Assembly: GCA_034114085.1 (NCBI GenBank)
Contig: JAXEWB010000040.1
Location: forward strand, 62,001-126,000
Origin: Spiro-02 sp034114085
GTDB lineage: Bacteria; Spirochaetota; Spirochaetia; Sphaerochaetales; Sphaerochaetaceae
DNA: 64,000 nucleotides
Direction of reading: 5' to 3'
The notes under the pieces: generated by a model
What the model saw: the letters and a program-made list of their open reading frames with translations, nothing else
The model's database searches: none
What the model was told of the DNA's origin: nothing
Position numbers and translations under genes: made by a program
In this document: positions 42,798-51,588 of the stretch, piece by piece
How positions within the stretch are numbered: the first letter of the stretch is position 1
Layout: every line of letters starts with the position of its first letter

Positions 42798-44567
42798 TCA
42801 CAGGGGTAAAGTCGCCGCTTTGAGCCACGGCAACGCATCCTTGTCCACCAAATCCTTCAATTCGTCGTAGACCCAAGCGTGGTAGCTGTCCACCATGGCG
42901 ACCTCCCGCTCAGTCAGCAGCTCCTTCGAGATCAGTTCCCGTTCAAACGGACAAAGCGTCAATGTCTCAAAAGAGAGGAACTGGCCGAATTCCGTCTTGG
43001 CGTCGGTCACTACGCAGATGACGTTCTCTATGCGGATACCATGGCGACCTTCCTTATATACGCCGGGCTCGTCACTGACCACCATACCTGGCACGAGGGG
43101 TACGGCCAACGGATTCGGTCCGATACGTTGCGGCCCTTCATGGACGTTCAGACGGAAACCGATGCCATGACCGGTACCATGGTAGAACGTCATGCCCGTC
43201 TGCCACAGATATTGGCGGGCCAGGGCATCTAGTTGATAACCACAAGTTCCCTCTGGAAAACGCTGGCTTGCCAAGGCGAGGTTGCCCTTCAGCACCAGAG
43301 TATAGTCGCGCTTCTGCTCGTCGGTGGCTTTCCCGAACAACAAGGTACGGGTAACGTCCGTCATGCCGGATTCATACATGCCGCCGGTATCGAGTACCAG
43401 CAGACCGTCGCCCTCGATTTTGGATGCGCTCTGCGGCGTCGCGGAATAATGGCACATCGCCCCATGCTCGCCAAAACCGGCGATCGGCCCGAACGAAGGG
43501 CCGAGATACTCCTTGCTTCTCGCCCGCTGGTCGGCTAAAGCCTGGGCGAACGTCACCTCGTCGTACCCGCCCCCATCCCTCGGTACACGAGCGAGAAAAT
43601 TGACCAGGGCGACGCCGTCGAGCAGATGAGCGCGACGCATGCCTTCAAGTTCGACGGAATTCTTAGCAGCTTTCATGTCGGTGGTGAAGTCGCGGCCTTC
43701 GACGACGGAAACCCCGGAAGGAATCGCCGCATAGAGCTTGAGGTTCGTCTTGTCCGGGCTGATATAGAGACCGTCGCCCACCTTCAATATCGAAGACACC
43801 GCACCGACCACCGCGTCATACGGCAGGACTTCAAGATCCTCGGAAACCTTGGCAAGCGACTCTGGAGTGAACCGCGCCAAGTCGGTGAACAACCACGCCT
43901 TCTTATCACCGACCAGCAGATAGGAAAGGAAAACAGGGTTGTACACCACATCGTTTCCCCGGAGGTTCGTTACCCAGGCGATATCGTCCAAGCTGGAAAT
44001 TAATGTATAGTTGCAGCCCGCTTGATGGCATTTATTCCGCAGGAACATGAATTTTTGCGCCCGGTTGTAACCAACAAGGCCATCATCCAACTGAATTACG
44101 GAAGATGACGGAACCGCCGGACGGTCCGTCCAGATTTCATCGAGGAAGTCAGCCGTACCGATGAGCCGAAGCCCCTTCGGCGCGAACGCCCCCTCCATCT
44201 TCCGTTTGGCGGAAAGCATCAGCGTAGCCGCATCGATGCCGACGCACGAACCTTCGGGCATGTTCTGCGCAAGCCAGGTCACGGGATCCACGACACCGGG
44301 AGCCTCAAGCTTCATCAACGTGAAACAAGAACCTTCAATCTCCTTCGCCCCTTGGATGAAATACCGGGAATCAACCCAGAGGATAGCCAGGTCCTGCGTA
44401 ACGACCACAGTTCCCGCGCTACCGCTGAAACCGCTGATCCAAGCTCGCGTCCTCCACCGGGGGCAGACATATTCACTTTCATGGGGGTCCGTCCCGTTGA
44501 TAATCCAGGCGTCCACCCCTTCCCGTTTCATGATGGAACGCAATTCTTTTACGCGCGCATCTATCAT
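42798..44567 (-). CDS. Xaa-Pro aminopeptidase (M24B, three-domain type)
   Basis: 589 aa from the ATG at 44567, one base after the lgt stop (TGATATG), with AGAGG 8 nt upstream. Two creatinase-like N-terminal domains (residues 1-310; begins MIDARVKELRSIMKREGVDA, with the WVDSRYFIQGAKEI motif) precede the M24 peptidase domain. Metal ligands are visible in LLVLDTGGMYESGMTDVTRT (two Asp), FYHGTGHGIGFRLNVHEGP (His) and GMVVSDEPGVYKEGRHGIRIENV (Glu), with GSCVGIDAATL earlier. It releases N-terminal residues next to proline in the cytoplasm. Length and layout resemble the larger eukaryotic-like APP1 form. Confidence 0.94.
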   Translation of the reverse strand: MIDARVKELRSIMKREGVDAWIINGTDPHESEYVCPRWRTRAWISGFSGSAGTVVVTQDLAILWVDSRYFIQGAKEIEGSCFTLMKLEAPGVVDPVTWLAQNMPEGSCVGIDAATLMLSAKRKMEGAFAPKGLRLIGTADFLDEIWTDRPAVPSSSVIQLDDGLVGYNRAQKFMFLRNKCHQAGCNYTLISSLDDIAWVTNLRGNDVVYNPVFLSYLLVGDKKAWLFTDLARFTPESLAKVSEDLEVLPYDAVVGAVSSILKVGDGLYISPDKTNLKLYAAIPSGVSVVEGRDFTTDMKAAKNSVELEGMRRAHLLDGVALVNFLARVPRDGGGYDEVTFAQALADQRARSKEYLGPSFGPIAGFGEHGAMCHYSATPQSASKIEGDGLLVLDTGGMYESGMTDVTRTLLFGKATDEQKRDYTLVLKGNLALASQRFPEGTCGYQLDALARQYLWQTGMTFYHGTGHGIGFRLNVHEGPQRIGPNPLAVPLVPGMVVSDEPGVYKEGRHGIRIENVICVVTDAKTEFGQFLSFETLTLCPFERELISKELLTEREVAMVDSYHAWVYDELKDLVDKDALPWLKAATLPL

Positions 44568-44568
44568 A

Positions 44569-45579
44569 TCAATGACCTCTCTTCGTCGTATTGTTCTTTT
44601 TCTTCGTATTATCCGCAACGGCGGTTACCAGAGGCTCCGCCTTATTCCGGCTCCGTTGGATGAAATACAGCGCCATGCCGCCCAAAATCATCATCAGGCA
44701 GAATATCTGCCCCATGGATATGTTCAGGAAGGAATGGAACAATGCGAGCGGCTCGGTCTCCTTCCCCCATGCCACGATAAAACCGAGATTGCTGTCCGGC
44801 TCGCGGAAATACTCTATTACGAACCGGACAAGCCCGTATCCAAGCAGATACCCGCTGAGCATGAAACCGGGGAATTTCTTCTTTCGCATCGGACGGAGCA
44901 CGAACCAAAGGACAAGCCACAGCAACACCCCCTCAAACAGGGCCTCGTACAACTGAGAGGGGTGTCGGGGAAGATTCAGCGACATGCCTTGGGAATAGGC
45001 GATTCCAAGTTGGTCCGCGATGTCCCGCACCCATTGGTAGCTTGTTGAAAACCTCGGAGCGTCGGGAAATATAATTCCCCAGCTTTTTGTCGTGACCCTC
45101 CCCCAAAGTTCTCCGTTGATGAAATTTCCCAATCGGCCAAAGGTATAGCCCAGAGGAATGCCCGCGACCAAAGCGTCCGTCATGGTGAAAAAGTCTTTTT
45201 TATGCACACGGCAGAAAATCCATGCGCCGATGATGGCTCCAATCAAGCCCCCGTGATAGCTCATTCCGGGCAACCCGACGAAACGACCGTTGCGCCACGG
45301 CCAGAAAATCATCCACGGATGAGTCCAATAATAGGAGGTTCCATCGTAGAACAGGACGGAGAAGAGCCGGGCGCCAATCAGGAGGCCGCCAATGGTCCAG
45401 AGGAACAGGCTCAGGGAATCGTCCTTGTCGATATCGATCTCACCATGCCGGGCCTGATACCTGAACAGCATATATGTGATGGAAAACGCCACGATGTACA
45501 TGAGACCGTACCATCGTACAGGAAAACCAGGAATAATTTCTGGAGAAATCCAGGCTGGGAAGTTGATAAAAAGCGACAT
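44569..45579 (-). CDS. lgt: Phosphatidylglycerol-prolipoprotein diacylglyceryl transferase
   Basis: Attaches diacylglycerol to the lipobox cysteine of prolipoproteins, the first step of lipoprotein maturation in the inner membrane. 336 aa from the ATG at 45579; the frame to 45669 is open but crosses the promoter. Signatures are FPVRWYGLMYIVAF near residue 27, the Lgt motif GRLGNFINGELWGR with the essential arginine, and HPSQLYEALFEG, across about seven hydrophobic segments. The C-terminus is Lys/Asn-rich. The window encodes several lipoproteins that need it. It is coupled to the aminopeptidase gene and divergent from the protease gene. Confidence 0.97.
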   Translation of the reverse strand: MSLFINFPAWISPEIIPGFPVRWYGLMYIVAFSITYMLFRYQARHGEIDIDKDDSLSLFLWTIGGLLIGARLFSVLFYDGTSYYWTHPWMIFWPWRNGRFVGLPGMSYHGGLIGAIIGAWIFCRVHKKDFFTMTDALVAGIPLGYTFGRLGNFINGELWGRVTTKSWGIIFPDAPRFSTSYQWVRDIADQLGIAYSQGMSLNLPRHPSQLYEALFEGVLLWLVLWFVLRPMRKKKFPGFMLSGYLLGYGLVRFVIEYFREPDSNLGFIVAWGKETEPLALFHSFLNISMGQIFCLMMILGGMALYFIQRSRNKAEPLVTAVADNTKKKNNTTKRGH

Positions 45580-45585
45580 ATGGAA

Positions 45586-45614
45586 AGTGTAATCACCAAC
45601 TGTAGCATGGTCAA
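45586..45614 (-). promoter_or_regulatory. Predicted lgt promoter, leaderless type
   Basis: Minus strand: TTGACC, 17-nt spacer, TACACT, then 6 nt to the ATG at 45579. No ribosome site is possible in the interval. Confidence 0.62.
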
Positions 45615-45690
45615 TACGTATACTTTGACGCTTACAATCGGGAAAACCGGGAAAACAGGCTTTAACCACAAACTCAAGGCGGTCGGGCAG

Positions 45691-45719
45691 TGGTCAACAT
45701 GTCGTTTTTTCAGTACTAT
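45691..45719 (+). promoter_or_regulatory. Predicted promoter of the processing protease gene, leaderless type
   Basis: TGGTCA, 17-nt spacer, TACTAT (45714-45719), then 7 nt to the ATG at 45727. The -35 is weak. No Shine-Dalgarno. Confidence 0.4.
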
Positions 45720-45726
45720 TGAACCC

Positions 45727-47184
45727 ATGAAAAAACGACGGATCAAATGGATCATCTGCGTTTCCCTCTGTCTGGCGACCATGTCCCTGTTGTTCGCCGG
45801 TGGCGGCTCGGAACAAACGACCGGTCTTTCCATACCGGCCTTCCTGACCAACAACGTTACGGCGTCCGCCGGAACGACAGCCCGGACCGAAGACGGGATC
45901 GGCAGCGACATGGCGACGCTGGAACGGCTGTACCGGTATGTGGACAGCCAGTATCTCTACGACATAGACCGGCAGAAAGCGTTCGACAACATGGCCAAGG
46001 CGCTGCTGGATTCCCTGGATGACGATTTCTCCTACTATATCACCAGCGAATATGCCGAAGATTTCATGGCGGAAACCAGCGGAACCTATGGAGGAATCGG
46101 AACATACCTGACGAAGTATTCTCCAGACAGGAAAGATCCTGAAAACCCTGAAACCTGGATGGTCAAGATCATCTCGCCGTTTCCCGGAGCGCCGGCTGAA
46201 CGCGCAGGCCTCCGCTCGGGCGACTTGATCAGCCATATCGACGGAGAACCGGTGGACGACCTGACCGCGACCGAAAGCTCGAAAGCGCTCAAGGGAGCGC
46301 CAGGGACCGCTGTGACGGTCACCGTCCATAGAGGGAACAGCGTTTTCGACCTGACGCTCAAACGCGAGGTCATCAACACGCCTACGACGGAAAACGGTAT
46401 CCTTGAAGGTGGATATGGATATCTACGCATCTACGAATTTACCAACAAGACAGCTCAACAGGCCTCTCTGGCCATAGATTCCTTCAACAAAGCGAAGGTA
46501 CAGGGCATCATTATCGACTTGCGGAACAATGGCGGAGGTATCATTGACTCGGCGCTGTCGATTGCGGACATGTTCATCCAGGACCGCCCGTTGATCACCA
46601 TCAACCACAAGGACAACGTAGGGGACGTGCGGTACATAGCCAGCGATAGTATCAAGGTCGCGAAGGAGCTCCCGGTGGTGGTCCTCGTAAACGCGGGTTC
46701 TGCGTCCTCGTCTGAAATTCTTGCAGGAATCCTCAAGGGAGATGACCGCGCGACGTTGATCGGTACTACCACATACGGAAAGGGCATCACCCAAATCGCG
46801 GTCCCGTTCGCGGGGGGCGTCGTACAGGTGACGAACGCGAAGTATCTTCTGCCTAATGGAGAGGACATCCATAAAATCGGCATTGAACCCCATATTTTCG
46901 TAGAGGCGCCAGAGGTTCCGGAGGACCAGTTACCGGCGTTCGAGAAACTCATGGACGACCAGGCCATCTACAGATTCGCCGACGAGCATCCCGAGTATTC
47001 CGACGCGAACATCCAGTTGTTCGTCCGAGAACATGCCGAGTATGGTTTGGATTCGTATGTCATGTCCCTGTTGATGAGGAATGAATACCTAGCGAGGATG
47101 GACTACGACGACAGGCCGGTAGCCGATCCTGTCTACGACCTCCAGCTCAAACGGGCGATTGATTATCTGAATACAGGGAACTGA
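45727..47184 (+). CDS. C-terminal processing protease (S41 family, PDZ-containing)
   Basis: 485 aa from the ATG at 45727, where a signal peptide begins (MKKRRIKWIICVSLCLATMS, cleavage near LLFAGGG); the frame upstream to 45202 runs antisense to lgt. A PDZ domain spans about residues 125-215 (YGGIGTYL, IISPFPGAPAERAGLRSGDLI, IDGEPVDD). The S41 catalytic core follows: GYLRIYEFTN, IIDLRNNGGGIID, VVLVNAGSASSSEILAGILKGD with the nucleophile serine, and GTTTYGKGITQ with the lysine. It is exported and probably trims periplasmic or envelope proteins. rsmE starts one base after its stop. Confidence 0.95.
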   Translation: MKKRRIKWIICVSLCLATMSLLFAGGGSEQTTGLSIPAFLTNNVTASAGTTARTEDGIGSDMATLERLYRYVDSQYLYDIDRQKAFDNMAKALLDSLDDDFSYYITSEYAEDFMAETSGTYGGIGTYLTKYSPDRKDPENPETWMVKIISPFPGAPAERAGLRSGDLISHIDGEPVDDLTATESSKALKGAPGTAVTVTVHRGNSVFDLTLKREVINTPTTENGILEGGYGYLRIYEFTNKTAQQASLAIDSFNKAKVQGIIIDLRNNGGGIIDSALSIADMFIQDRPLITINHKDNVGDVRYIASDSIKVAKELPVVVLVNAGSASSSEILAGILKGDDRATLIGTTTYGKGITQIAVPFAGGVVQVTNAKYLLPNGEDIHKIGIEPHIFVEAPEVPEDQLPAFEKLMDDQAIYRFADEHPEYSDANIQLFVREHAEYGLDSYVMSLLMRNEYLARMDYDDRPVADPVYDLQLKRAIDYLNTGN

Positions 47185-47185
47185 C

Positions 47186-47983
47186 ATGCGGCTATACCTC
47201 CTCCCTTCTTCATTTTCAGGACAGACCACCATAGCTCTTTCAGGGAAGGAGGCGCAGTACCTTACCCGCGTGCTTCGTCTGAAACCAGGACAGCGGTTCG
47301 CCGGAAGGGATGTATCAGGAAGGCTCTGGAATCTTTCGTTGCTCACCGTAGAACGAGATTCCTGCGTCCTAGCCTGCGAGCCTGCGCAAGATACGGGGCC
47401 GGTGGAGACGACGGATTCCCTCCCTGATTATCAGGGACCGCTTCCCTCGTTATGTCTGTTCCAGTGCCTCTGCAAGGGAAAAAAGCTGGAGCAGATCGTC
47501 AGGCAGGCTACCGAACTCGGCGCCATGGAGATCGTCCCCGTCCAGAGCCGGTTCTGCGTCGTGGACATGGCGAACAAAAAGCAGGACAGCATCGACGGGC
47601 GCATCCAACGGCTCGACGCCATGGTCAAGGAAGCCGTCCAGCAAAGTGGTTCCAGAATCCCCACGTCGGTAACGCAACCGATTCCGTTTTCCGAGATTCC
47701 TTCATATTGGGGTTCGCGGGGCCTAGGCCTGTTCTTCCATCAAAGCGAAGTCGGAGGTCAGGAAGATCTGACATCCATAGTACGGAGATACCGCCTTGAA
47801 CAGGGCCCCAAAGCATCCGTAGCCGTGGTAATCGGTCCAGAGGGAGGGCTTTCAACGGAGGAAGTCACGCTCTTGGAACAAGCAGGTTTCCACGCGGTAT
47901 TGCTCAAGACAAACATACTGAGGGCCGAAACCGCCGCGATCTACGCCTTGGCCTCCGTCCAGACACTGATGACGGAGGACTAA
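47186..47983 (+). CDS. rsmE: 16S rRNA m3U1498 methyltransferase
   Basis: 265 aa. An N-terminal PUA-like domain (LSGKEAQYLTRVLRLKPGQRF) binds RNA. The C-terminal SPOUT knot domain has LFQCLCKGKKLEQIVRQATE, IVPVQSRFCVV, VVIGPEGGLSTEEV and LLKTNILRAETAAIYALA, the knot that binds SAM. It methylates U1498 in the ribosome decoding region. It follows the S41 protease gene by one base, using AGGGA inside the upstream coding end as ribosome site, so the two are co-transcribed. Confidence 0.96.
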   Translation: MRLYLLPSSFSGQTTIALSGKEAQYLTRVLRLKPGQRFAGRDVSGRLWNLSLLTVERDSCVLACEPAQDTGPVETTDSLPDYQGPLPSLCLFQCLCKGKKLEQIVRQATELGAMEIVPVQSRFCVVDMANKKQDSIDGRIQRLDAMVKEAVQQSGSRIPTSVTQPIPFSEIPSYWGSRGLGLFFHQSEVGGQEDLTSIVRRYRLEQGPKASVAVVIGPEGGLSTEEVTLLEQAGFHAVLLKTNILRAETAAIYALASVQTLMTED

Positions 47984-48255
47984 CGTCCCCAAAATCCTAG
48001 GATCGGCAATCACAACTGACAACATTTCTGACGCGGCTGAAAGAATTCCCTACAGACTGTCAAAGAATATCTTTTTTGTAAGTCAGTAGTTCACAATGCA
48101 AGTTTTCTGTTTTAAACGGACTTTTCGGACAGTCTCCCCCCCCTCTCAGAACAAGAGTGGCGGCAGGAAGGGGAATGGTATATAGTCGTCCTTGCATTCG
48201 CCACATCGCAACTCAGCTTTTCTCAAGACATCACCAGACAAGGAAGGCTGTCTCC

Positions 48256-49401
48256 ATGAACTATCTCCTAGTTTCCTCCGACACGCATCTGCGCACACGC
48301 ATCAACAAACTGCTGCCCCGGCCCTGCAAGACCGCAAACGGCCTCTCCGACATGCTAGCCTCACACTCTCCGCTGTTCCATCCAGAGACGTGCATTATCA
48401 TCGATGATAAAATCGCGGACGGCACATCGGCGGAACTACTGTACCATCTTGCAAAAAAGCAGATTCAGAAACCGGTCATCCAGCTGTTCAAGAAGGCGGA
48501 AAAATCAACGGAACATACGCTGGAATCGTTTGGGAATATTACGCTGGTCGCAAAGCCTTTTTCCGATTCGGAGTTCCAGAACGCACTTTTAAGGCTGAAT
48601 TTCAATGAGGTTTTAGGAGATAAGGATATCGTTCGAGAATCATCACCAGAATATCATGTACGGACACTTATAGGCTCCAGCCCTCAAATGCTCACGATAC
48701 GGGAAACCATCCTCCAACTCGGACGTCAACGCTGTACGGTACATATCTCAGGGGAAACGGGGACGGGCAAGGAGCTGGCTGCCAAGGCGATGCACAAGTT
48801 GGGAAATCCCGACGGTGCGTTTATCACTGAAAACTGTTCCCTGCTAGAAGGGACTTTGGTGGAGGCGACGTTGTTCGGGCACAAAAAGGGAGCTTTCACT
48901 GATGCGCATGAAAATCGCCAAGGATTGGTGGCGGCCGCGCATCAGGGGATGTTGTTCCTGGACGAAATAGAGAACCTGCGACTCTCCACGCAGGCGAAGC
49001 TTCTGAGATTGTTGGAAACGGGAGAATTTCGTCCGGTAGGTTCTCCGCACTCCCAATATGCGACGTTCCGCCTTGTCACGGCAGCCAACGAACCGCTGAC
49101 GGAACTGACGAAAGCCAATCGCCTGCGAAAAGATTTCCTTTATCGTATTAATGAATTCGTGATACGGATGCCACCGCTCCGAGAACACAAGGAAGATATC
49201 CCGGAATTGGCGGCGCACTACTTCAGACAACAAGGCGAGACAAAAAGCCTCACGCAGGAAAGCCTTGACTTGCTTCTTAGGTACGACTGGCCCGGCAATG
49301 TCCGCCAACTGTTCTCCGTACTGTGCCGGGGGCGAATCAGGTGCGACGAGAGCCGGGAGACGATCACGCTATGCGACGAGGATTTTGATTTAGGGGGGTG
49401 A
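48256..49401 (+). CDS. Sigma-54-activator-type AAA+ protein without C-terminal HTH
   Basis: 381 aa from the ATG at 48256 (AAGGAAGG 8 nt upstream). Residues 1-125 look like a divergent receiver: YLLVSSD at the first strand, IIIDDKIADGTSAELL around the phospho-acceptor site, LVAKPF for the conserved lysine. The AAA+ domain follows with Walker A GETGTGKE (about 165), GHKKGAFTDA where sigma-54 activators have GAFTGA (about 211), Walker B GMLFLDEIENL, and YDWPGNVRQLFSV. The chain then stops after about 30 residues, so the Fis-type DNA-binding helix is absent. It may act from solution or with another DNA-binding protein. The G-to-D change in the sigma-contacting loop is seen in some other family members. 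Confidence 0.88.
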   Translation: MNYLLVSSDTHLRTRINKLLPRPCKTANGLSDMLASHSPLFHPETCIIIDDKIADGTSAELLYHLAKKQIQKPVIQLFKKAEKSTEHTLESFGNITLVAKPFSDSEFQNALLRLNFNEVLGDKDIVRESSPEYHVRTLIGSSPQMLTIRETILQLGRQRCTVHISGETGTGKELAAKAMHKLGNPDGAFITENCSLLEGTLVEATLFGHKKGAFTDAHENRQGLVAAAHQGMLFLDEIENLRLSTQAKLLRLLETGEFRPVGSPHSQYATFRLVTAANEPLTELTKANRLRKDFLYRINEFVIRMPPLREHKEDIPELAAHYFRQQGETKSLTQESLDLLLRYDWPGNVRQLFSVLCRGRIRCDESRETITLCDEDFDLGG

Positions 49402-49406
49402 CAGGC

Positions 49407-50438
49407 TTATTCATCATCCCCATCCAAGTCCGCATCCAACTTCTTCACGCTGCCGTAATCGGAAAGAACCGGCGGATAGACGATTCGTTTGGGCGAAGCG
49501 TCAGGGTTCTTCATCCTGTCTAAAAAGAGTTCTCCCGCGGCGACACCGATTGAATGATGGTTCGGTTCGACACAAGTAATCTTTTCCTTGCGAACATATT
49601 CCCGGTTGGAATCATCGTTGCAGATCAAGCTGATATCGTCGGGAATCGACAAGCCGTTGGCCTTCAATGCATCGGCCAATCCATCCGCCATCTTTCCGCT
49701 GATGCAATAGATGCCGGTAAAACGTTCCTCCGGCTTCATATGGGCGACCTTCTCTCCGAAACCATACCCACTTTGATATGAGCGATCACCATAGAAAATG
49801 CTGTCATCTCCAACCGGCAGCCCAGCTCCATGCATTGCATCGAGATAGCCTTGCGTCCGGTTCTGGCAGGTGATGGACGTATTCACCGGACCGGCGAGGT
49901 TCGCGATATGCCTGTGCCCCTGGTCTATCAGATACCGGGTGGACATATAACCGCAACGATAGTTGTCAATCGTCACCAAGTCGGTATCCATCGAACGGAG
50001 ATAGCGGTTCACAAGAATCACAGGTACCGTAAGGCTCTTGAGCAACCGTACCATTTGGTCGCTCTCCATAATATTGAGCATGAAAATACCAGCGATACCC
50101 GTTTCCTTGGCATAACGGAGATATTCAAGTTCCTTCTCCTCCGAGTAATCACTGACGGCAATGAACACCATCTTCCTCTCCGGCTCAAGCGTCTCCCGGA
50201 TTCCGTCTATATACTGCAAGGTTATGGGGTTGGTAACTTGGCCCGCGATAATCAGCACAGTATCGGCGTTCTTGCATATCCCAGTCCTTTTTCGTTGCTT
50301 ATATTGATAGTCATGCGCTTTGATCGCATCTTCGACAAGTTTCTTGGTCTCTTCGGAGACATTGTTCTCATTGTTGATGACTCGTGAGATAGTAGCGGTA
50401 GACACACCGATCTTCTTGGACAATTCAGTTAAGGTCAT
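49407..50438 (-). CDS. LacI-family transcription regulator
   Basis: 343 aa from the ATG at 50438, with GAGG 8 nt upstream; a GTG three codons earlier is possible. The N-terminal HTH is TLTELSKKIGVSTATISRVI with the hinge NNENNVSEETKKLVEDAIK, then a type I periplasmic-binding-like sensor domain (DTVLIIAGQVTNPITLQYID, VTIDNYRCGYMSTRYLIDQG, GDRSYQSGYGFGEKV, DISLICNDDSNREY). It probably represses the divergent transporter operon and perhaps the 58198 operon through the shared palindrome TGTAATTACA. Its inducer is unknown; a glycerol-phosphate or sugar-type compound is expected from the targets. It is convergent with the AAA+ gene (5 nt apart). Confidence 0.94.
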   Translation of the reverse strand: MTLTELSKKIGVSTATISRVINNENNVSEETKKLVEDAIKAHDYQYKQRKRTGICKNADTVLIIAGQVTNPITLQYIDGIRETLEPERKMVFIAVSDYSEEKELEYLRYAKETGIAGIFMLNIMESDQMVRLLKSLTVPVILVNRYLRSMDTDLVTIDNYRCGYMSTRYLIDQGHRHIANLAGPVNTSITCQNRTQGYLDAMHGAGLPVGDDSIFYGDRSYQSGYGFGEKVAHMKPEERFTGIYCISGKMADGLADALKANGLSIPDDISLICNDDSNREYVRKEKITCVEPNHHSIGVAAGELFLDRMKNPDASPKRIVYPPVLSDYGSVKKLDADLDGDDE

Positions 50439-50510
50439 TGAAGCCACCTCAGCATTCCGATATTTGTTTATTTATTATATGCAGAAATCGTTCATATGTC
50501 AAAAGAATGA

Positions 50511-50520
50511 TGTAATTACA
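50511..50520. promoter_or_regulatory. TGTAATTACA palindrome (operator site 1)
   Basis: A perfect 10-bp palindrome between the LacI-family gene and the transporter operon. It lies 105 bp from site 2, close to ten helical turns. Confidence 0.65.
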
Positions 50521-50564
50521 ATAAAAAATCCATCTCCACACCTATAACTTAACATTTTTTTTGA

Positions 50565-50592
50565 TTGACGAGACGAATTAATGTGCTAAACT
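50565..50592 (+). promoter_or_regulatory. Predicted promoter of the ABC importer/hydrolase operon
   Basis: TTGACG, 16-nt spacer, TAAACT (50587-50592). The start is expected near 50599, so operator site 2 lies at about +17 to +26. Confidence 0.55.
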
Positions 50593-50615
50593 ATGTTATA
50601 TCACAGAATTTTTAC

Positions 50616-50625
50616 TGTAATTACA
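50616..50625. promoter_or_regulatory. TGTAATTACA palindrome (operator site 2)
   Basis: A perfect copy of the palindrome just downstream of the predicted start of the importer operon, well placed for repression. Confidence 0.7.
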
Positions 50626-50688
50626 TTAGTTTTGAATTGATAATACACAATCAAAGCGGTATGGCATACTACTGTCCAGGAGCATCTG

Positions 50689-51588
50689 ATGGCATTAGCG
50701 AAAAAGCAAGACTTAGTCGTCCTCAACAAACGAAAAAAGATTCCACTGCTTCCCTACCTGTTTATCGCACCCGCGATCATATTGTTCGGGATGTTCACGA
50801 TCTATCCGTTCATCAGAACGTTCATTCTCTCGTTCACGTTGACGAACAAATATGGAAATCCAACGAAGTTCGTCGGACTGCAAATGTGGAAAAGGGTGCT
50901 GACGAAGAAAGAATTCTGGAACGTCCTCGCCGTAACGCTCAAGGTGGCGGCAATCAACCTCTGCGGAACGTTTTTCATAGCGATGGTATTCGCATTGCTC
51001 GCCACGACTCCCGCGCCGGGCGGAAAAATCTATCAAACGATGTATGCGCTTCCGATGGCGATCGCGTCATCCCCGGCCGCTGCGATTTTCGTGTTTATCT
51101 TCAGGCAAAAGAACGGGTTGCTCAACAGCGTCCTCGGCCAGAACATAGCATGGCTGCAAAATATAGACTATGCGATATGGGTTGTCTGTCTCGTCACAGT
51201 CTGGATGCACATAGGTTCGAGCTTCATCTTCCTATTGGTAGGGTTCAGGAACGTTCCCGACGAATTGCTTGAAAGTTCCATCCTCGATGGCGCGAACGCA
51301 TGGCAGAGGGTGCGTCATGTACTGGTTCCCGTAGCATCCCCCCAGATTTTCTTCGTCCTGTTCCTGAACATCAACAGTTCCTTCAAGAGCTTCGCACAGA
51401 TCAAGCTTCTCACTCAGGGAGGACCAGTCAATTCGACAATGACCCTTATCTATTCCATTTATAAGAACGCCATGATCAACGGTAGATTCGAGACCGCATG
51501 CATTCAGGCAATTTTCCTGTTCCTACTGATATTCGGAATTACCCGCATCCAGTTCATCCTTGAAAAGAAGGTGGTACATTACCAATGA
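50689..51588 (+). CDS. ABC importer permease, UgpA/MalF-like
   Basis: 299 aa, AGGAG 6 nt before the ATG. There are six hydrophobic segments, with YLFIAPAIILFGMFTIYPFI and PFIRTFILSFT typical of CUT1 permeases. The ATPase-contact EAA loop reads ESSILDGANAWQRVRHVLVP. The product forms the membrane channel with the next gene. No ATP-binding gene lies in the operon, so a shared UgpC/MsmK-type ATPase elsewhere is presumed. A substrate of the glycerophosphodiester or glycerol-3-phosphate type is inferred from the hydrolases downstream. Confidence 0.93.
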   Translation: MALAKKQDLVVLNKRKKIPLLPYLFIAPAIILFGMFTIYPFIRTFILSFTLTNKYGNPTKFVGLQMWKRVLTKKEFWNVLAVTLKVAAINLCGTFFIAMVFALLATTPAPGGKIYQTMYALPMAIASSPAAAIFVFIFRQKNGLLNSVLGQNIAWLQNIDYAIWVVCLVTVWMHIGSSFIFLLVGFRNVPDELLESSILDGANAWQRVRHVLVPVASPQIFFVLFLNINSSFKSFAQIKLLTQGGPVNSTMTLIYSIYKNAMINGRFETACIQAIFLFLLIFGITRIQFILEKKVVHYQ

